64,000 nucleotides of DNA. It comes from Phallusia mammillata. Its lineage: Eukaryota; Chordata; Ascidiacea; Phlebobranchia; Ascidiidae. Positions 1-12,378 of the stretch are shown here, piece after piece; position 1 is the stretch's first letter, and each line of letters begins with the position of its first letter. The DNA is taken from positions 1 to 64,000 of the forward strand of contig QLIY01000625.1 in NCBI GenBank assembly GCA_003260075.1, written 5' to 3'. Under the pieces are notes generated by a model. That model had not been told where the DNA came from. It saw only the letters and a program-made list of their open reading frames with translations, and made no database searches. The translations under genes and the position numbers were made by a program.

Positions 1-365
1 TTATTTTTCAAATATTCGCGTACAAGACCATATTATAAACGCGACATCGTGCATCAAAGATTTTGTTGAGATATGAAGCTATAATAGATCATTCAGTTTT
101 GTGTGTTTTGACAAACTGCTGTTTGTTAGTTGCAGTCAAGTTTACGGCAAGATTTTGCTTCTTCTTATTAAAGCACATTTAACAGTAAAAGCCTCGTATT
201 TTGCGCTATCAGTTGCGTTTATAAACATACTGTAGGGCCTTGACATCTGTTTACAGCTTGCAAACAATGGGTATAAAAAAAAACTTGTTTGCCAATCTCC
301 AGCATATAAGTGTTATTGAGAGATATTTTGTTGGACAAATACTTCCCTGTGTTAAATAGATCTGG
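1..365. repeat. Inverted copy of the block at 7570-7945
   Basis: Read on the minus strand, this block matches 7570-7945: the same landmarks (a cgcgaatatttgaaaaa stretch, an agctataatagatcatt-like stretch, a ttggacaaatac stretch) occur in mirrored order. A third, more diverged partial copy lies at about 15105-15260 in the same orientation as 7570-7945. The window therefore starts inside the duplicated landscape of the cysteine-rich gene cluster. No gene is visible here. Confidence 0.75.
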
Positions 366-419
366 TTTTGTTCAGTGTTGTCTCTGGTTGACAACAAAAA
401 CAATACATGGCTCTTCACA

Positions 420-700
420 ACACACAAAGGACAAAAAAGGATGTTGATTGCTTATCAGAAATGTGATTAATACATTTCCCAAGAAACAATCTCGAAATCA
501 ATAACAGAACAAACAACCGTAAACATGTGGGAATAAGTCATTTTCCGCTTCATCATGGAAAAGGTAAATCTGTAAGCATGCATGATTTTAGATGTCGAAA
601 ACAAACTATGAGTTGCTAGCTGTGCAACGTGTCCTATTGTGATTCGTCTCTTCCAATCACATGACAATAAGGATGTAGGATAAGGGCAATTGTTAATTGA
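420..700 (-). repeat. Upstream block U, copy 1 (gene A side)
   Basis: A block of about 280 bp that recurs at 1490-1780, 14113-14400 and 19733-20010. Relative to the nearest cysteine-rich gene it has the same orientation each time, and it lies upstream of genes A, B and C. It contains a short open frame ending in a conserved KMTYSHMF...VSW.MY-stop stretch. It could be a duplicated regulatory region or an old transposon; sequence alone does not decide. Confidence 0.6.
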
Positions 701-1489
701 AGGCATTGCATTTTATTGCTGCAGTTTTCGGGCAGCAATGGATTTTAATGTTGTAGTTTTCGGGCAACAGTACGTTCCCAACATTATCGGAATCACAGAC
801 ACTCACTTTTAGCATAATACTAATGTGAAATTAGAATACTCAAAAGAAATTGATTTTGACAATCATGTGATACATTAGTTAGCTTGTTGCAACACAAACC
901 AAAGCGTGCTATTGTTGCAGTGATATCGCCGGCCAAGTAAACCTGATAAAAATGTGGTTGGGTTCTGATTAAAAGGAATTTTTTTAAATACCTGGAACAG
1001 TTAGTCCCATATTTGTAAACGAAAACAAATTCTTTAAGTGCAGGTTGGCTGAAGCACGTTGTAAAAGTTGACATCCATGTAACAGTTGTGTTGGGTGGAA
1101 CGCCGTATAGCGGGCATATTTTTGACTTAGTAGGTGCATGTTTACCGATCACGCCAACCCTGCGTGATACGGTGATTAATTAGTGTTGTTGGAACGAGCT
1201 TTAGGACAACATACAAAAGCTAAGTCATCTTCCGCAACTGAACACTGGTCATACACAAGAAAAAGGCAGGACTGTTATAAAATCCGGGGGAAATGTGACT
1301 GATATGGTCAATAGCATTAACATGTTGTTATCTGGTAGCATGGGAAAATTGTTCGATGTGTTGGGTTCGTTTCACAAACGCTTAGTTTAATCGCCACCTT
1401 AACTGGTAGTGGCCGATTGCTTGTAACCGCCCCCCCCCCTTAGTGCTGTCTCTGGTTAACAACAAAAACAAAAACAATACATGGCTCTT

Positions 1490-1780
1490 CACAACACACA
1501 AAGGACAAAAAGGATGTTGATTGCTTATCAGAAATGTGATTAATACATTTTCCAAGAAACAGTCTCGAAAACAACAACAGAACAAAGCACCGTAAACATG
1601 TGGGAATAAGTCATCTTCCGCTTCATCATGGTAAAGGTAAATGTGTAAGCTTGCATGATTTTACATGTCGAAAACAAACTATGAGTTGCTAGCTGTGCAA
1701 CGTGTCCTATTGTGATTCGTCTCTTCCAAGCACATGACAATAAGGATGCAGGATAAGGGCAATTGTTAATTGCAGGCATT
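1490..1780 (-). repeat. Upstream block U, copy 2 (gene A side)
   Basis: Second copy of block U upstream of gene A, about 0.9-1.2 kb before its ATG. It is part of the 1.05-kb duplicated unit joined by poly-C, so it may be the other haplotype of copy 1. Confidence 0.6.
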
Positions 1781-2583
1781 GCATTTTATTGCTGCAGTTT
1801 TCGGCCAACAATACTTTCCCAACATTATCGAAATCAGAGACACTCAGCCTTAGCATAATATTAACGTGAAATTAAAATACTCAAAAGAAATTTATTTTGA
1901 CAATTGTTGCAAAACAAACCAAAGCGTGCTATTGTTGCAGTGATATTGCTTGCCAATTAAACCTGATAAAAATGTGGCTGGGTTCTGAGTAAAAAGAATT
2001 TTTTAAAAGACCTGGAACAGTTAGTCCCATATTTTTAAAGGAAAACAAATTCTTTCAATGTGCAACTTGGCTGAAGCACGTTGTAAATGTTCACATCCAT
2101 ATAGCGATTGTTTTGGGTGGAATGCCGTCTAGCGGACATATTTTTGACTTATTAGGAGCGTGTTTACCGATCACGCCAGTACTGCGTGATACAGTGATTA
2201 ATCTGCGTTGCAGGAACGGGCTTTAGGAGACATTTAAATACAATATACAAATGCTAAGTCATCTTCCGCAACTGAACACTGCTCATACACAGGAAAAAGG
2301 CAGGACTGTTATAAAAACCGGGGGAAATGTGACTGATACGGTCAATAGCAATAACATGTTGTTATCTGGCAGCATGGGAAAATTGTTCGATGTGTTGGGG
2401 ACGTTTCACAAACGCTTAGTTTAATCGCCACCTTAACTGGTAGTGACCGATTGCTTGTAACCATTAAAAATCTTTGCTTGCTTTGATTTGGTAAAGCAAG
2501 TAACCAAGAACAATAAGCAAGGTTTTGATAAGGGCTTTGTTCGAAAGTAAAACTCCCAGAGAAAAATACATCCTACTGTATGG

Positions 2584-2593
2584 GGCTGTAAAC
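2584..2593 (+). promoter_or_regulatory. Degenerate TATA box of gene A
   Basis: Aligning the upstream arms of the palindrome, gene B has ggctataaaagtgtacgatg where gene A has ggctgtaaacgtgcacgatg. The TATAAAAG core is thus changed to TGTAAACG in gene A, about 110-120 bp upstream of its ATG. The alignment is direct; loss of promoter strength is inference. Confidence 0.5.
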
Positions 2594-2703
2594 GTGCACG
2601 ATGTTTAAACGAATTCTATTAAACCCCTATTTTACGTTTATGGCATACTTACGGTGTTTCTAAAATAGTAATTATTTTCAAGTTAAAACTAACTTTGAAA
2701 AAA

Positions 2704-3252
2704 ATGTTGAAAGTTTTGTTTGGATTGTTCCTTTTTGCTCTTGTACTAGAGTACCAGCAGACAAACGGTAAGATGCATTTCAGGGGTTGATATTATTGCT
2801 ACCCAATATATACGTGACTTGCTGTTTAGGGCGTCTTGGTAAATGTGTAAACGTTTTCCTTTACTAGTAGATTTTTTCTGTTGAACTCTACTCAACTTTT
2901 TTGCGGATTAATTAGCTTTATTGTATCCAGTTAACTCATGAACTTCTATTTCAGCCTGCCCAAAATGGTGTTTTGCCAAGAACAGGTGTTACCGGCCACG
3001 AATGAACAACTCATGCACTGATTGTCTTAAAGGCGTTTGCGGTAAGTACAATAGTCAGTTCACCAATACCTTAGGTCCAGGGTCGGTAACCGAGGAGTTC
3101 GTTACCGGGCTAAATACCTTTTCAGGTTAAATGCTGCATTTTGCCCATGTATCCCGGTGATGATAAACTAATTTAAGCGTTTTATTGCAAAATACTTGTT
3201 TGTTTTTTAAGACCGGTCCGCAATAAAATTTTACTATTAAAAAAGGTCCGCA

Positions 3253-3347
<95 letters not shown>

Positions 3348-6300
3348 ATATGTTTTCAATATCATTTTATTCACCAAATGTTGCATGTTTTTGCTCATGG
3401 CAAACCATTGCATTGAATGTAAATAGATACCGGTAGTGCCTTAGTAGTATCAAGAACACAACCTTAATACAAATCACCCCCCCCCCATATGTTTTCAATA
3501 TCATTTTATTCACCAAATGTTGCATGTTTTTGCTTATGGCAAACCATTGCATTGGCTGTAAATAGATACCGGTAGTGCCTAGTAATATCAAGAACACAAC
3601 CTTAATACAAATCTGTCGTCTGCTTTCTGCTTTCTATTTAAATCAATTAGCTCAAATATTTTTTACACTCAAACTGTTTTCACGCGAAGTCATTACCAGT
3701 TTTGCCGATTCTTGTAGTACTGTTGTTTTCAAACTAAAGAGGAAAAATTACGATTGTTCCAACAGGCGAAGACTTTCTGAATCCATTCGAAACACAATTT
3801 GGAAGAGCCTGTGTCTTTCGCGCCATGAGAAGAAATTCAGAGTGCAGACAAGAATGTGGATCAGTCAACAAGAAGAAATTAAACAAATACAACAAGGCTT
3901 GCAAACAATGCCTTCGCCCATGTATTGGTAAGTTTCAAAGTCGAATTTACAAAGCTGAGATTTTGTATTTCTTGCTGATTTGTTTTCGATCTTTATCAAG
4001 GCGTTGTTATTGTTTGTTTTTTCGGAAAAACATAAGCTTTTTACTAGGTGTTCGGCAAACTAACAAACCTGATTTGTTTCCGGCTTCCATTTGTAATAAA
4101 AACACAAATTGTTATTCCGCTAAAATCATATTAACGATATACTAATACATAAATCGTCCTGATCCACGCATGCTGAACAGACGATTTCAGTCACATATAT
4201 TGACATTTATTAGCTGACTAATTCAGCACACTTTAATCAGTCTGTATATTTATTATTGCAAAACCTTTGGCGATCGATTTCGCCCAAATATATGGCATCG
4301 TCAGTCCTTATTCAAATAGAATACCTAAAATCAATGTGATGTGTAAGAACAAAAATCAACAAAATAAGGTTTCAACTTTGCCTTGTACAATCGCATTTGA
4401 TCATAAAGCCCTGAAACGCTAGATCCTGTCATGACGAGTATTTCGCTTTATATGCGTGTAGTAACTTTCCACGCAAATTTGTAAAAACTTACTGCTTGAC
4501 TTTGTTGCCTGAAAACGAAAAACTCGCGTTTGTTTTGTAGAGGAGGCCAAAAATGCATCAGCGAACTGCTGTGAGGCCCCCCCAGGCCCCCCAGGCCCTC
4601 AAGCCCCTGCATCACAACCCTTAGCAACAGACTTCCTAATCAATCCTGTAAAACTGGCGATGGAAGTGATGAAACCGAGCGCCGCCGAAAATGTGACGAT
4701 GCCTCCCCAGCCATGCGCTCCCTGTTACGACGGAACGAGCTGTCTAACTGAAATGGAAATGATTGAAGTGCCACCGTTTTGTCTTACATATCTCCTTTTA
4801 AAATGCTTATGCAAGTGAAAATTGATATTCTTTAAAAACAAGCTGCAATGTTTACCTTGGAGCAGTTTGTTTTTTTGCAGATTTAGGCGATTTTGTTTTA
4901 CTGCATATCAAGTTTAAAAGCTTTAGCCAATCATTAGTTACGAAAATGTTTCGGTCCTCACTTCGCAAAAATGGATTTGACTTCACAACGCGACCTGCAT
5001 AGGACGTCAAACGTCGGAATGAAACAACAATTGCTAAAAAACTCTATAAACTAAATGTTATGCCTGGCAGCAATATCTTATTTAAATAAGTTGATAGTTT
5101 TTTAAAAGAAATTTTGGCCTACACAGTTCAGTGACCTCTATAATCTGTGTAGTCAACAACGAAACCGACACCAACCAAACGACCTTGGAATGCTTTGCCG
5201 AGCATTGGAATGATTCATGCTCTACTTGTCCCGTAGACTTTGATGCAACCCGGCTCGTACGCTGCGAAGAGTGTATCACTACTTGTCCAGGTAAGAAACT
5301 TTGTAAACCTTCGCCATTACAAATGCTATGCTTGCCCCCCCCCCCTACTTGTCCAGGTAAGAAACTTTGTAAACCTTCGCCATTACAAATGCCATGCTTG
5401 CTAATAAACAGTGATCACAAGCAAATTTGTAAAACAGCCCAAAATGCTTGTACGGAAACCTAGCACACGTTGTTCGTTAATAACACAAAACTCGTTTTAA
5501 ACTTGATTGCATGACCCAGAGGAAGACGTCACTAACAATGAAGTCATATGTTTGCTCAAAACTAAAAAAATGGCTTTGAGGTGACCGCATCCAAATTTGC
5601 AAAACGGTCATGCGTTCGTAAACACATAAATAGCTAGCTACGACTCTTTTGATAAATTACTCAAATATATGCAGACAAGGTTTTTTGTGACGTCACGGTC
5701 GCATTACGTCATTGGTTCACTTGTGACGAACACCTTGTGAAATCTGCAATATATCAATCTGACTTTTTGTGCAAGCCGTTGTATGTTGTTGTTGTTTGTT
5801 TCAGAAAGGATCACATGTGGATTGAGCTGCCCGTTTAACAGAACAATGTACCCAATGAAGATGCCATGTGCAGAATGCGCTAGTCTCTGCAGAGGTGAGT
5901 TTACCTTAAATATTAATACAGCCCTTCACAAATTGTTGCCTAATTATTTCATCACATAATATCAGAGGTCGCCGGCCGCGGATAAACTGCTACCATGAGT
6001 TCAAATCCCACCGCAGGTTGCATTTTTTAGTTTTCATTGGAAAAGGCCCTCGATTAGATATTTCACAAGCGTAAAATAGCTACAGACTGAAAACGTTAAC
6101 AAGTCTGAAGTTGTCCATCGTGTTTTGGGATTATATATAACTTATATATAGTTTTGCTGGACTTACATTTACTGCCATAAGGTTCGTTATAGTCTTCATC
6201 CACCAAGCAATCAACTGGATGTTTAACTTTACGTTTCGAGAATACAATTAGGTGTAGAACGCTAATTATTCTTCATTTTATCACTCTGGTAGTTTTGCTT

Positions 6301-6907
6301 TAAATCAAGCCGCTTTTGTTGCAGTGACACCTGGTGATGTAGATGAGTGCATTCAGAAAAAATGTCCGGATTGTGCCGATTGTGACACGTGTTTTGACGA
6401 TTGTGGAGCTGGTGAGTACTTGGTCCGCTCATTTGGCTGGTCATACCCTGCGAATTTATTGGCGTGCTTGAGTGAAGCTAACATGGTACACATGAAATCG
6501 CCAGATACGCATGGTACTGATGACATTGCATGATCAAAGGCGTGACCTTAAAATTTCTAAACGCATTTGGCCAAAAGACGTAAATCAGTTAAAACAACGT
6601 CATAAACGAGACGGGTTAATCAAATACGTGTTTGGAAAATCTTTCAAAGTAGTATTTTAAAGCTTAAAATTTACTGTGGTGCAAGATGTGTGGAATGTAA
6701 ACAATAACAAACCAAGCCTTACACAAAAGTGCTTATTTTTACCCCACACAACACTTTCACAATTTATTGCTGCTTTTTAACTAAAATAACCTCGTTTCCC
6801 GACCTTGCTTTTTATCTACACGTTTTACTAATGACGTTCACTTTTCTATTTCAGAGGGTTACGTGACAAACCAATGCCGTTGCTTCGAGCCTTATAAATT
6901 TTTGTAA
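2704..6907 (+). CDS. Cysteine-rich secreted protein, paralog A (8 exons, 326 aa)
   Basis: Exons: 2704-2767, 2955-3041, 3766-3927, 4541-4814, 5127-5290, 5805-5894, 6325-6411, 6855-6907. All introns are GT-AG, mostly phase 1, and the frame closes exactly at a TAA. Exon 1 encodes a signal peptide (MLKVLFGLFLFALVL...). Exons 2-7 each encode a Cys module, usually ending in C-x2-C-x3-C right before the splice donor; exon 8 gives a short C-x-C tail. I count 40 Cys in 326 residues. Exon 4 has a collagen-like PPGPPGPQAP stretch between Cys pairs; exon 5 has NET and NQT sites. AATAAA lies at 7060-7065. An assembly join duplicates the end of exon 5 at 5335-5400. I recognise no named family; ascidian vanabins (18 Cys, C-x2-5-C spacing) are the nearest idea I have, but that is speculation. 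Likely role: secreted, disulfide-rich extracellular protein. Confidence 0.85.
3256..3347 (+). other. 92-base C run in gene A intron 2
   Basis: Absent from the mirrored intron of gene B. Its right side starts a 129-bp segment that is repeated after the next C10 run (3477-3486). Probably a sized scaffold gap. Confidence 0.7.
4272..4304 (-). ncRNA. Hammerhead-ribozyme-like core in gene A intron 3
   Basis: On the minus strand the order is CTGACGA (4304-4298), one T, GCC / GGC as a short helix (4296-4294 with 4284-4282), then GAAA (4281-4278) and an ATC-GATC stretch that could form a loopless stem III with C as the cleavage base. The CUGANGA and GAAA boxes are the conserved hammerhead core. Stem I is weak, so activity is uncertain. 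Probably a relic of a Penelope-like or similar retroelement. Confidence 0.35.
4990..5080. repeat. Dispersed ~90-bp repeat with GACGTC-type palindrome, copy 1
   Basis: Shared landmarks: cgacctgcataggacgtc, acgtcggaat, caattgc, ctctataaact and tgcctggcagcaata. The same unit occurs at 11029-11125 (the matching intron of gene B), 42178-42275 and 46404-46480. It lies in intron 4 of gene A. No coding potential; probably a small non-autonomous transposon. Confidence 0.6.
5960..6025 (+). repeat. tRNA-like 3' half (gag-ttcaaatccc) in gene A intron 6
   Basis: A T-arm-like gagttcaaatcccacc stretch precedes gcagg. The mirrored copy lies in the matching intron of gene B (about 10255-10300), and a related stretch lies near 22655-22690. 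It is a degenerate tRNA-derived repeat that predates the A/B duplication, not a functional tRNA gene. Confidence 0.4.
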
Positions 6908-7299
6908 TGAATATAGAAGACCACCTGCTGCAGATAACGACAAACAACCAAACCACCAATGCTACTTTTTATTCGTATTAAATATTTAAGTAAAACTGTT
7001 TTCAAGCTTTTATGCTGTAACCAAATTTTGCTGAATGAATACCTTTTCGATGTCATCATAATAAACCATATGTACGTTATTTGTTCAGTTACTTTTATTT
7101 GTTTTAAGTGTAATAGAATTAGAAGCATTGTAAGGTTCACGCAAAAAGAGGAGTACAAGTATCAAATGTTCGCACTAAAACGTTCTAAATCCGTCAAAAA
7201 CACTGTTGCAGGGTCTTTGTCTTGATACGTTGATGTGTAACATTTTAGGGCGTTCTATGTGTGTTGTACCAAACTACTAAAAGAAATAAGGTCCCAAAA

Positions 7300-7565
7300 A
7301 AGGATAGTGCCGAAGTCACAACGTGACAGTTAAGAACAAAAATCAACAAACAAGGTTTTTACTTTGCCTTTTTACATCCACATATTATCATAAATCCCTA
7401 AAACGTGAGATCATGTCATGACGAGTATTTCGCTTCATATGCGTGTTGTAAATTTTTCACGCAAATTTAAGAAAACTTACCGCTTGACTTGTTGCCTGAA
7501 AACGAAAAACTCGCGTTTGTTTTGTAGTGGAGGCCAAGGAGCAGAAGAGAATTACTGTGAGGGTA
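7300..7565 (+). pseudogene. Third partial copy: intron 3 / exon 4 start of the Cys-rich gene
   Basis: 7322-7528 matches the intron before exon 4 of gene A (about 4345-4540), ending in the same cgcgtttgttttgtag acceptor. It is followed by a 34-nt exon-4 start (EAKE..EN.C-like, closest to gene B). The match stops at about 7565, where block 7570-7945 begins. It has no other exons, so it is a broken fragment left by cluster rearrangement. Confidence 0.65.
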
Positions 7566-8754
7566 AACAAAAACAGATCCATTTAACACAGGGAATTAGG
7601 TATTTGTCCAACAAAATATCTCTCAATAACATTAAAAACGAGTTATTTCTATACCGAGTGTTTGCAAGCTGGTAAAAAGGTATCAAAGGCCTACAGTGTG
7701 TTGTTAAAAGCAAATGATAGCGCAAAATAGGAGGCTTTTACTGTCAAATGTGCTTTGAAAAAAGAAAACAAATGTTTGCAAGTTTTCAGAAGCAAAATGT
7801 TGCCGTAAACTTGACTGCAACTGACAAACACCTTAGCAGTTTGTCCAAACACATAAAACTTAATGATCTATTATAGCTTCAAAATCTTCAATGCATGATG
7901 TTGCGTTTATAATATGGTCATGTACGCGAATATTTGAAAAAATAACCTTTTGAGCTTTCGGCTGATACCCAGGAGCTGTCAGTCAGTTTCAAAGCAAATA
8001 TTTTCCTTTTTTTAAAGCACGGCCCAGACATTTTCCAAAATAGAAAGACTGGTGCTACAAAAACAAGTCAAAAACAAGTCAAAAAACTGCAAGGCGCAGA
8101 ACCAAACGTGTGCTTCAGGAAAGACGCGGACAGTCACAGGCATGCTGCCATCAGCCACTTGTGCCGTATCCACTTACTGCCAATTTGCGCAACGTCACAA
8201 ACGCTATGTAAATAAATTTGTGACACATGACGTACCTCAATCAGCAGATATCTAATCATATTGGTTTCTGTGCATAACGCATCGACCAAGCATTAAAGTG
8301 AAGAATTGAAGTCCACCAGCATTTAAGTATCCTTCACAGAAAGCAACTTTGCAATGCTATGGCTTGAAGGGCGCTTAGAAAATTACATAGTATTCCGATG
8401 GCCAACACGACAGCTTTAAAATCCTGCCGCTAATTTCGGTTCCAGGTTGAGGTCCAAAGTACGCGATTGCTTTCTACCTTCAATACGTGAAAACTTCTAT
8501 TTTAGAAAAATGACTTAAATCGCACTTATTAGCATTTCTGTTTAAACAGTTTAAGATAGGTTTTGTTATTTTTTATGGTGTCAGCAGGGTTGGACAAAGC
8601 TCCTAACAAAACTTTAGTGTCTTCATTTTGTGATATAATTCAGTAATACGTTGGATACTTTGAGAAATCTTTGGGTATAAGTTTGCATTTACTTATCGCA
8701 TTCTTAAATTTTCCAGAGAATACATCGGTTCTACCCTTTCTTTAAACCCTATTT
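7566..8754. other. Palindrome centre, no gene
   Basis: 7570-7945 is the mirror of 1-365. From 7946 to 8754 I see no exon, repeat copy or RNA gene I can support. The short open frame at 8052-8255 has no recognisable feature and no paralog. Confidence 0.5.
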
Positions 8755-9937
8755 CTTTCAGTAGTTTGGTACGACACACATATAACGCCCTAAAATGTTA
8801 CACATATTACGAACGTATCCGACAAAACCCCACATCAACGTTGTTTTTTGAAAGGTTTGAAACGATTTCAATGCGAACATTTAGTTGTTAAAAAGGCGTT
8901 TGTCCTCATTAGCCCCTCATTTTAAGTGAACCCTATAAAGCTTTTAATCTGATTACACTTAAAAAAAAGCTAAACAAATCACCTATATCTGGTTTATTAT
9001 GATGACATCGAAACGGTATTCATTCAGCAAAGTTTAGTTAGAGCATAAAAGGTTGGAAAACAGTTTTACTTAAATATTTGATAACAATAAAAAAGAAGAT
9101 TGGTGACGTGGTTGTTTGTCGGCATCTAGGTAGTCTTCTATATTCATAGCAAAAATTCATAAGGTCCGAAGCAACGGCATTGATTCGTCGCGAAACCCTC
9201 TGAAAAAGACAAGTGAACGACATGAGTAACACGTGTTGATAAAAAGTAAGGTTGAGAAACGGAAGGGTTATTTTAGTTAAAAAGCAGCAATAAATTGTGC
9301 AAGTGGTTTGTGGGGTAAATAGATTAAAGCACTTTTGTGTTGGAGATTGGTTTGTTATCGTTTACATTCCACACATCTTGCACCAAAGTAAATTCTAAGC
9401 TTTAAAATACTGCTTTAAAAGATTTTCCAAACATGTATTTGATTAACCCGACTAGTTTATGACGTTGTTTTAACTGATTTAAGTCTTTTGGCCAAATGCG
9501 TTTAGAAATTTTAAGGTCCCGCCTTGGACCATGCAATGACATTAGTACCATGCGTATCTGGCGATTTTATGTGTACCATGTTAGCTTCACTCTTGTACAG
9601 CAAATTAGAAGTTTAACTTATTACTTATTTTAGGCCGGCAAGGGCTAAGTTAAAAATATTGTATATTTTTGATTTTTAGTTTTTAAGTCAGGCAGTGGCA
9701 GTGCCTAATTTCCCTGCTCGAGTGTTTTTATGTCGTTGCAAAATAATAAAAAAATGAGCAGGGACCAACCAAGTGAGCGGATCAAATTACTCACCAGCTT
9801 CGCACTCGTCGAAACACGTGTCACAATCGGCACAGTCTGGACATCTGGTCTGAATGCACTGATCTACATCTACACCAGGTGTCACTGCAACAAAAGCGGT
9901 TTAATTCAAAGTAAAATGTCCAGAGTGCTGGGCAGGA

Positions 9938-10049
9938 ACTTGGCCGAATGGTCCGGCGGGCCTGACCCATATACAGACATAAAAAACCTGATCGGGATTC
10001 GTCCCCGGGAGAGTCCTGGGTTCGAACCCCAGAAAAAAAAAAAAAAAAA
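9938..10049 (+). mobile_element. tRNA-derived SINE, copy 1 (gene B intron 6)
   Basis: Pol III A box (ttggccgaatgg at about 9940) and B box (gggttcgaaccc at 10018-10029), followed by a run of A. It is nearly the same as the copy at 13621-13738. It is absent from intron 6 of gene A, so it inserted after the A/B duplication. Confidence 0.8.
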
Positions 10050-11028
10050 TATGAAATGAATATTTAGTGTTCTACACATGTTCTCCAAGCGTAAAGTTAA
10101 ACATCTAGCTGTTTGTTTGCTGGTTGAAGACTGCAATAAACCTTATGGCAATAAACGTAAGTTCAACAAAACATTAAGTCATTCGTCTATCTAATATTAT
10201 TAATTAATTTGCGCTTCTCAAATCTCTTATAATCGAGAGCGTTTTCCCATGTAAACTAAAAAATGTGACCTGCGGTGGGATTCGACCCACGACAGGATGT
10301 GATAAGCAACAATTTGTGTAGGGCTGCAGCAATGACAACGTTGATTTTAAGGTAAACTCACCTCTGCAGAGACCAGCGCATTTTGCACATGGGATCTTCA
10401 TTGGGTACATTGTGGAAGACTCGCATTGAAATACACATTTGGTCTTCACTGAAAAATACAACAACAACAATATACAGCGGCCCGCACAAAATTCTGATTG
10501 ATAATTGCAGTTTTAAGCATCACAAGTGAACCTATGACGTAATGCGACCTTGGCGTCATAACAAAACCTTATCTGTACGTTTTTTGAGCGGTTCATCAAA
10601 AGAGGCATAGCTAAGTATTTATGTGTTTACCAACGCCTGAGCATTTTGGAGATTTGGATGCAGTCACCTCTAAGTCTTAAAACAGGTTTTGTGATTTTAC
10701 GAACAACGTGTGCTAAGTTTTCGTACAAACGTTTTGGGCTATTTTACAAATTTGTTTCTGACCACTGTTTATGGCAAGCATGGCGCTTGTAACGGCGTAG
10801 TATTACAAAGTTTCTTACCTGCACATTTATTGACACAGTCTCCGCAGCGAATGAGTCGGGTTGCATTAAAGTCGGCAGGACACTCAGAACATGGATTCAT
10901 CCATTGCTCGGCGAGGCACTCGAAGAATGTTAGACCGGTGGCGGTTTCGTTGTTGTCTACAAAGATTATATAAGTCACTGAACTGTGTAGGCCAAAAATT
11001 TTAAAAAAACTTTTAACTTATTTACATA

Positions 11029-11125
11029 AACTATTGCTGCCAGGCATAGTATCAAGTTTATAGAGCTCTTCTGTCAATTGTGTTTTTATTCCGACGTTTG
11101 ACGTCCTATACAGGTCGCCTTGTCA
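11029..11125. repeat. Dispersed ~90-bp repeat, copy 2
   Basis: Mirror of the copy at 4990-5080, in the matching intron 4 of gene B. It carries the same ctctataaactt, gacgtttgacgtc and aggtcgcc landmarks and was duplicated with the gene. Confidence 0.6.
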
Positions 11126-12294
11126 AGTCAACTCCATTTCGGCGAAGTGAGGACCAAAACATTTTCGAAACTAATGATTGGCTGAAGTTTTAAGATTTGA
11201 TATGCGGTAAAAAGAAATTAGCGTAAAACCGGAATCGCCTAAATTTGTAAAAAAGCTGCTTTAAGGTAAACATTGCAGCTTGTTTTTAAAGAATATTATT
11301 TTGCACTTGCCGGAGCATTTTGCGGAGATGTACGCGAGGCAAACCGGAGGTAGTTCACTCATCTCCATTCCAGTTAGACAGGTCGTTCCGTCGTAACAGG
11401 GAGCGCATGGCCGGGCAGGCGCGTTATCGGTGCTGCTCGGTTTCATCATTTCCATCGCCAGTTTTGCAGGATCGATTGGGGAACCAGTTGTTAAGGGTTG
11501 TGATACAGGGGCAGGAGGGGCTGGACCCGTACAGTAATTCTCTGGTGTTTCTTTGGCCTCCTCTACAAAACAAACACGAGTTCATCGTTTTCAGGCAACA
11601 AAATCAAGCAGTAAGTTTTTACAAAATTGAACAAAAAAAGTTACAAAATCCCAACTCTATGAATTCGACTTTGAAACTTACCAATACATGGCTCAAGGCA
11701 TTGTTTGCAAGCCTTGTTGTATTTCTTTAAATTTTTCTGGCTAACTGCTCCACATTGTTCCTTACACTGTCATTTTGATCTCATGGCGCGAAAGACACAG
11801 GCTCTTCCAAAGTATGTCTCGAATGGCTTCATAAAGTCTTCGCCTGTCAGAACAATACAAATGTTTCAGTTTGAAAATAACATTACTACACGAAATGGCA
11901 AAACTGGTAATGACTTCGCGTGAAAACAGTTTGAGTGCAAAAGATGTTTGTGCTAATTGATTTAAATAGAATGCAGAAAGCAGACAGATTCGTATTAAGG
12001 TTGCGTTCTTGATATTACTAGGCACTACCGGTATCTACTTACAGCCAATGTAGTGGTTGACATGAGCAAAAACATGCAACATTTGGTCAATAACATGATA
12101 TTAAAAATCTATAACCTGTTGTCCTGATACACTTGACGACTACAAACCATATTGACTTGCCATATTGTGGTTATTGTTGCTCATTATCGCAGCCAATTCA
12201 CGCTATAGACACAAATACAGAAGCAGTACAGACATTTTACTTGGTTGTGGCATGATATTAACTGAGGTATTGGTGAACTGACTATTGTACTTAC

Positions 12295-12378
12295 CGCAAA
12301 CGCCTTTAAGACAATCGGTGCAGCTGTTCATTCGTGGCCGGTAACACCTGCTCTTGGTGAAACACCATTTTTGGCAGG
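12295..12378 (-). other. Second copy of gene B exon 2 (likely allelic overlap)
   Basis: It encodes C-x3-C-x5-C...C-x2-C-x4-C like exon 2 at 12626-12709 and is also 84 nt, with acceptor and donor sites intact. It shares the RPRM residues of gene A that the other copy lacks. Intron sequence on both sides is duplicated too, and an N (12498) marks the seam. An assembly overlap of two haplotypes explains this best. Confidence 0.6.

Larger units (their letters stand above)
371..2459 (+). repeat. Direct duplication, about 1.05 kb unit, joined by C10
   Basis: 371-1429 and 1440-2459 are two diverged copies of one unit in the same orientation, separated by a run of exactly ten C. Shared landmarks include a ctgtctctggtt start, a gctaagtcatcttccgcaact stretch and a final cgccaccttaactggtagtg stretch. 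The join looks like the other poly-C joins in the window, so these may be two haplotypes of a single upstream region of gene A rather than a true tandem repeat. No gene of the window's families is present. Confidence 0.75.

Noticed and set aside
8052..8255. 67-aa basic open frame in the palindrome centre
   Set aside because: No signal peptide, no paralog and no splice partners; expected by chance in this length.
11770..11772. Selenocysteine reading of the TGA in paralog B
   Set aside because: Paralogs have no Cys at this position, and a selenoprotein hairpin was not sought successfully; a null mutation is simpler.
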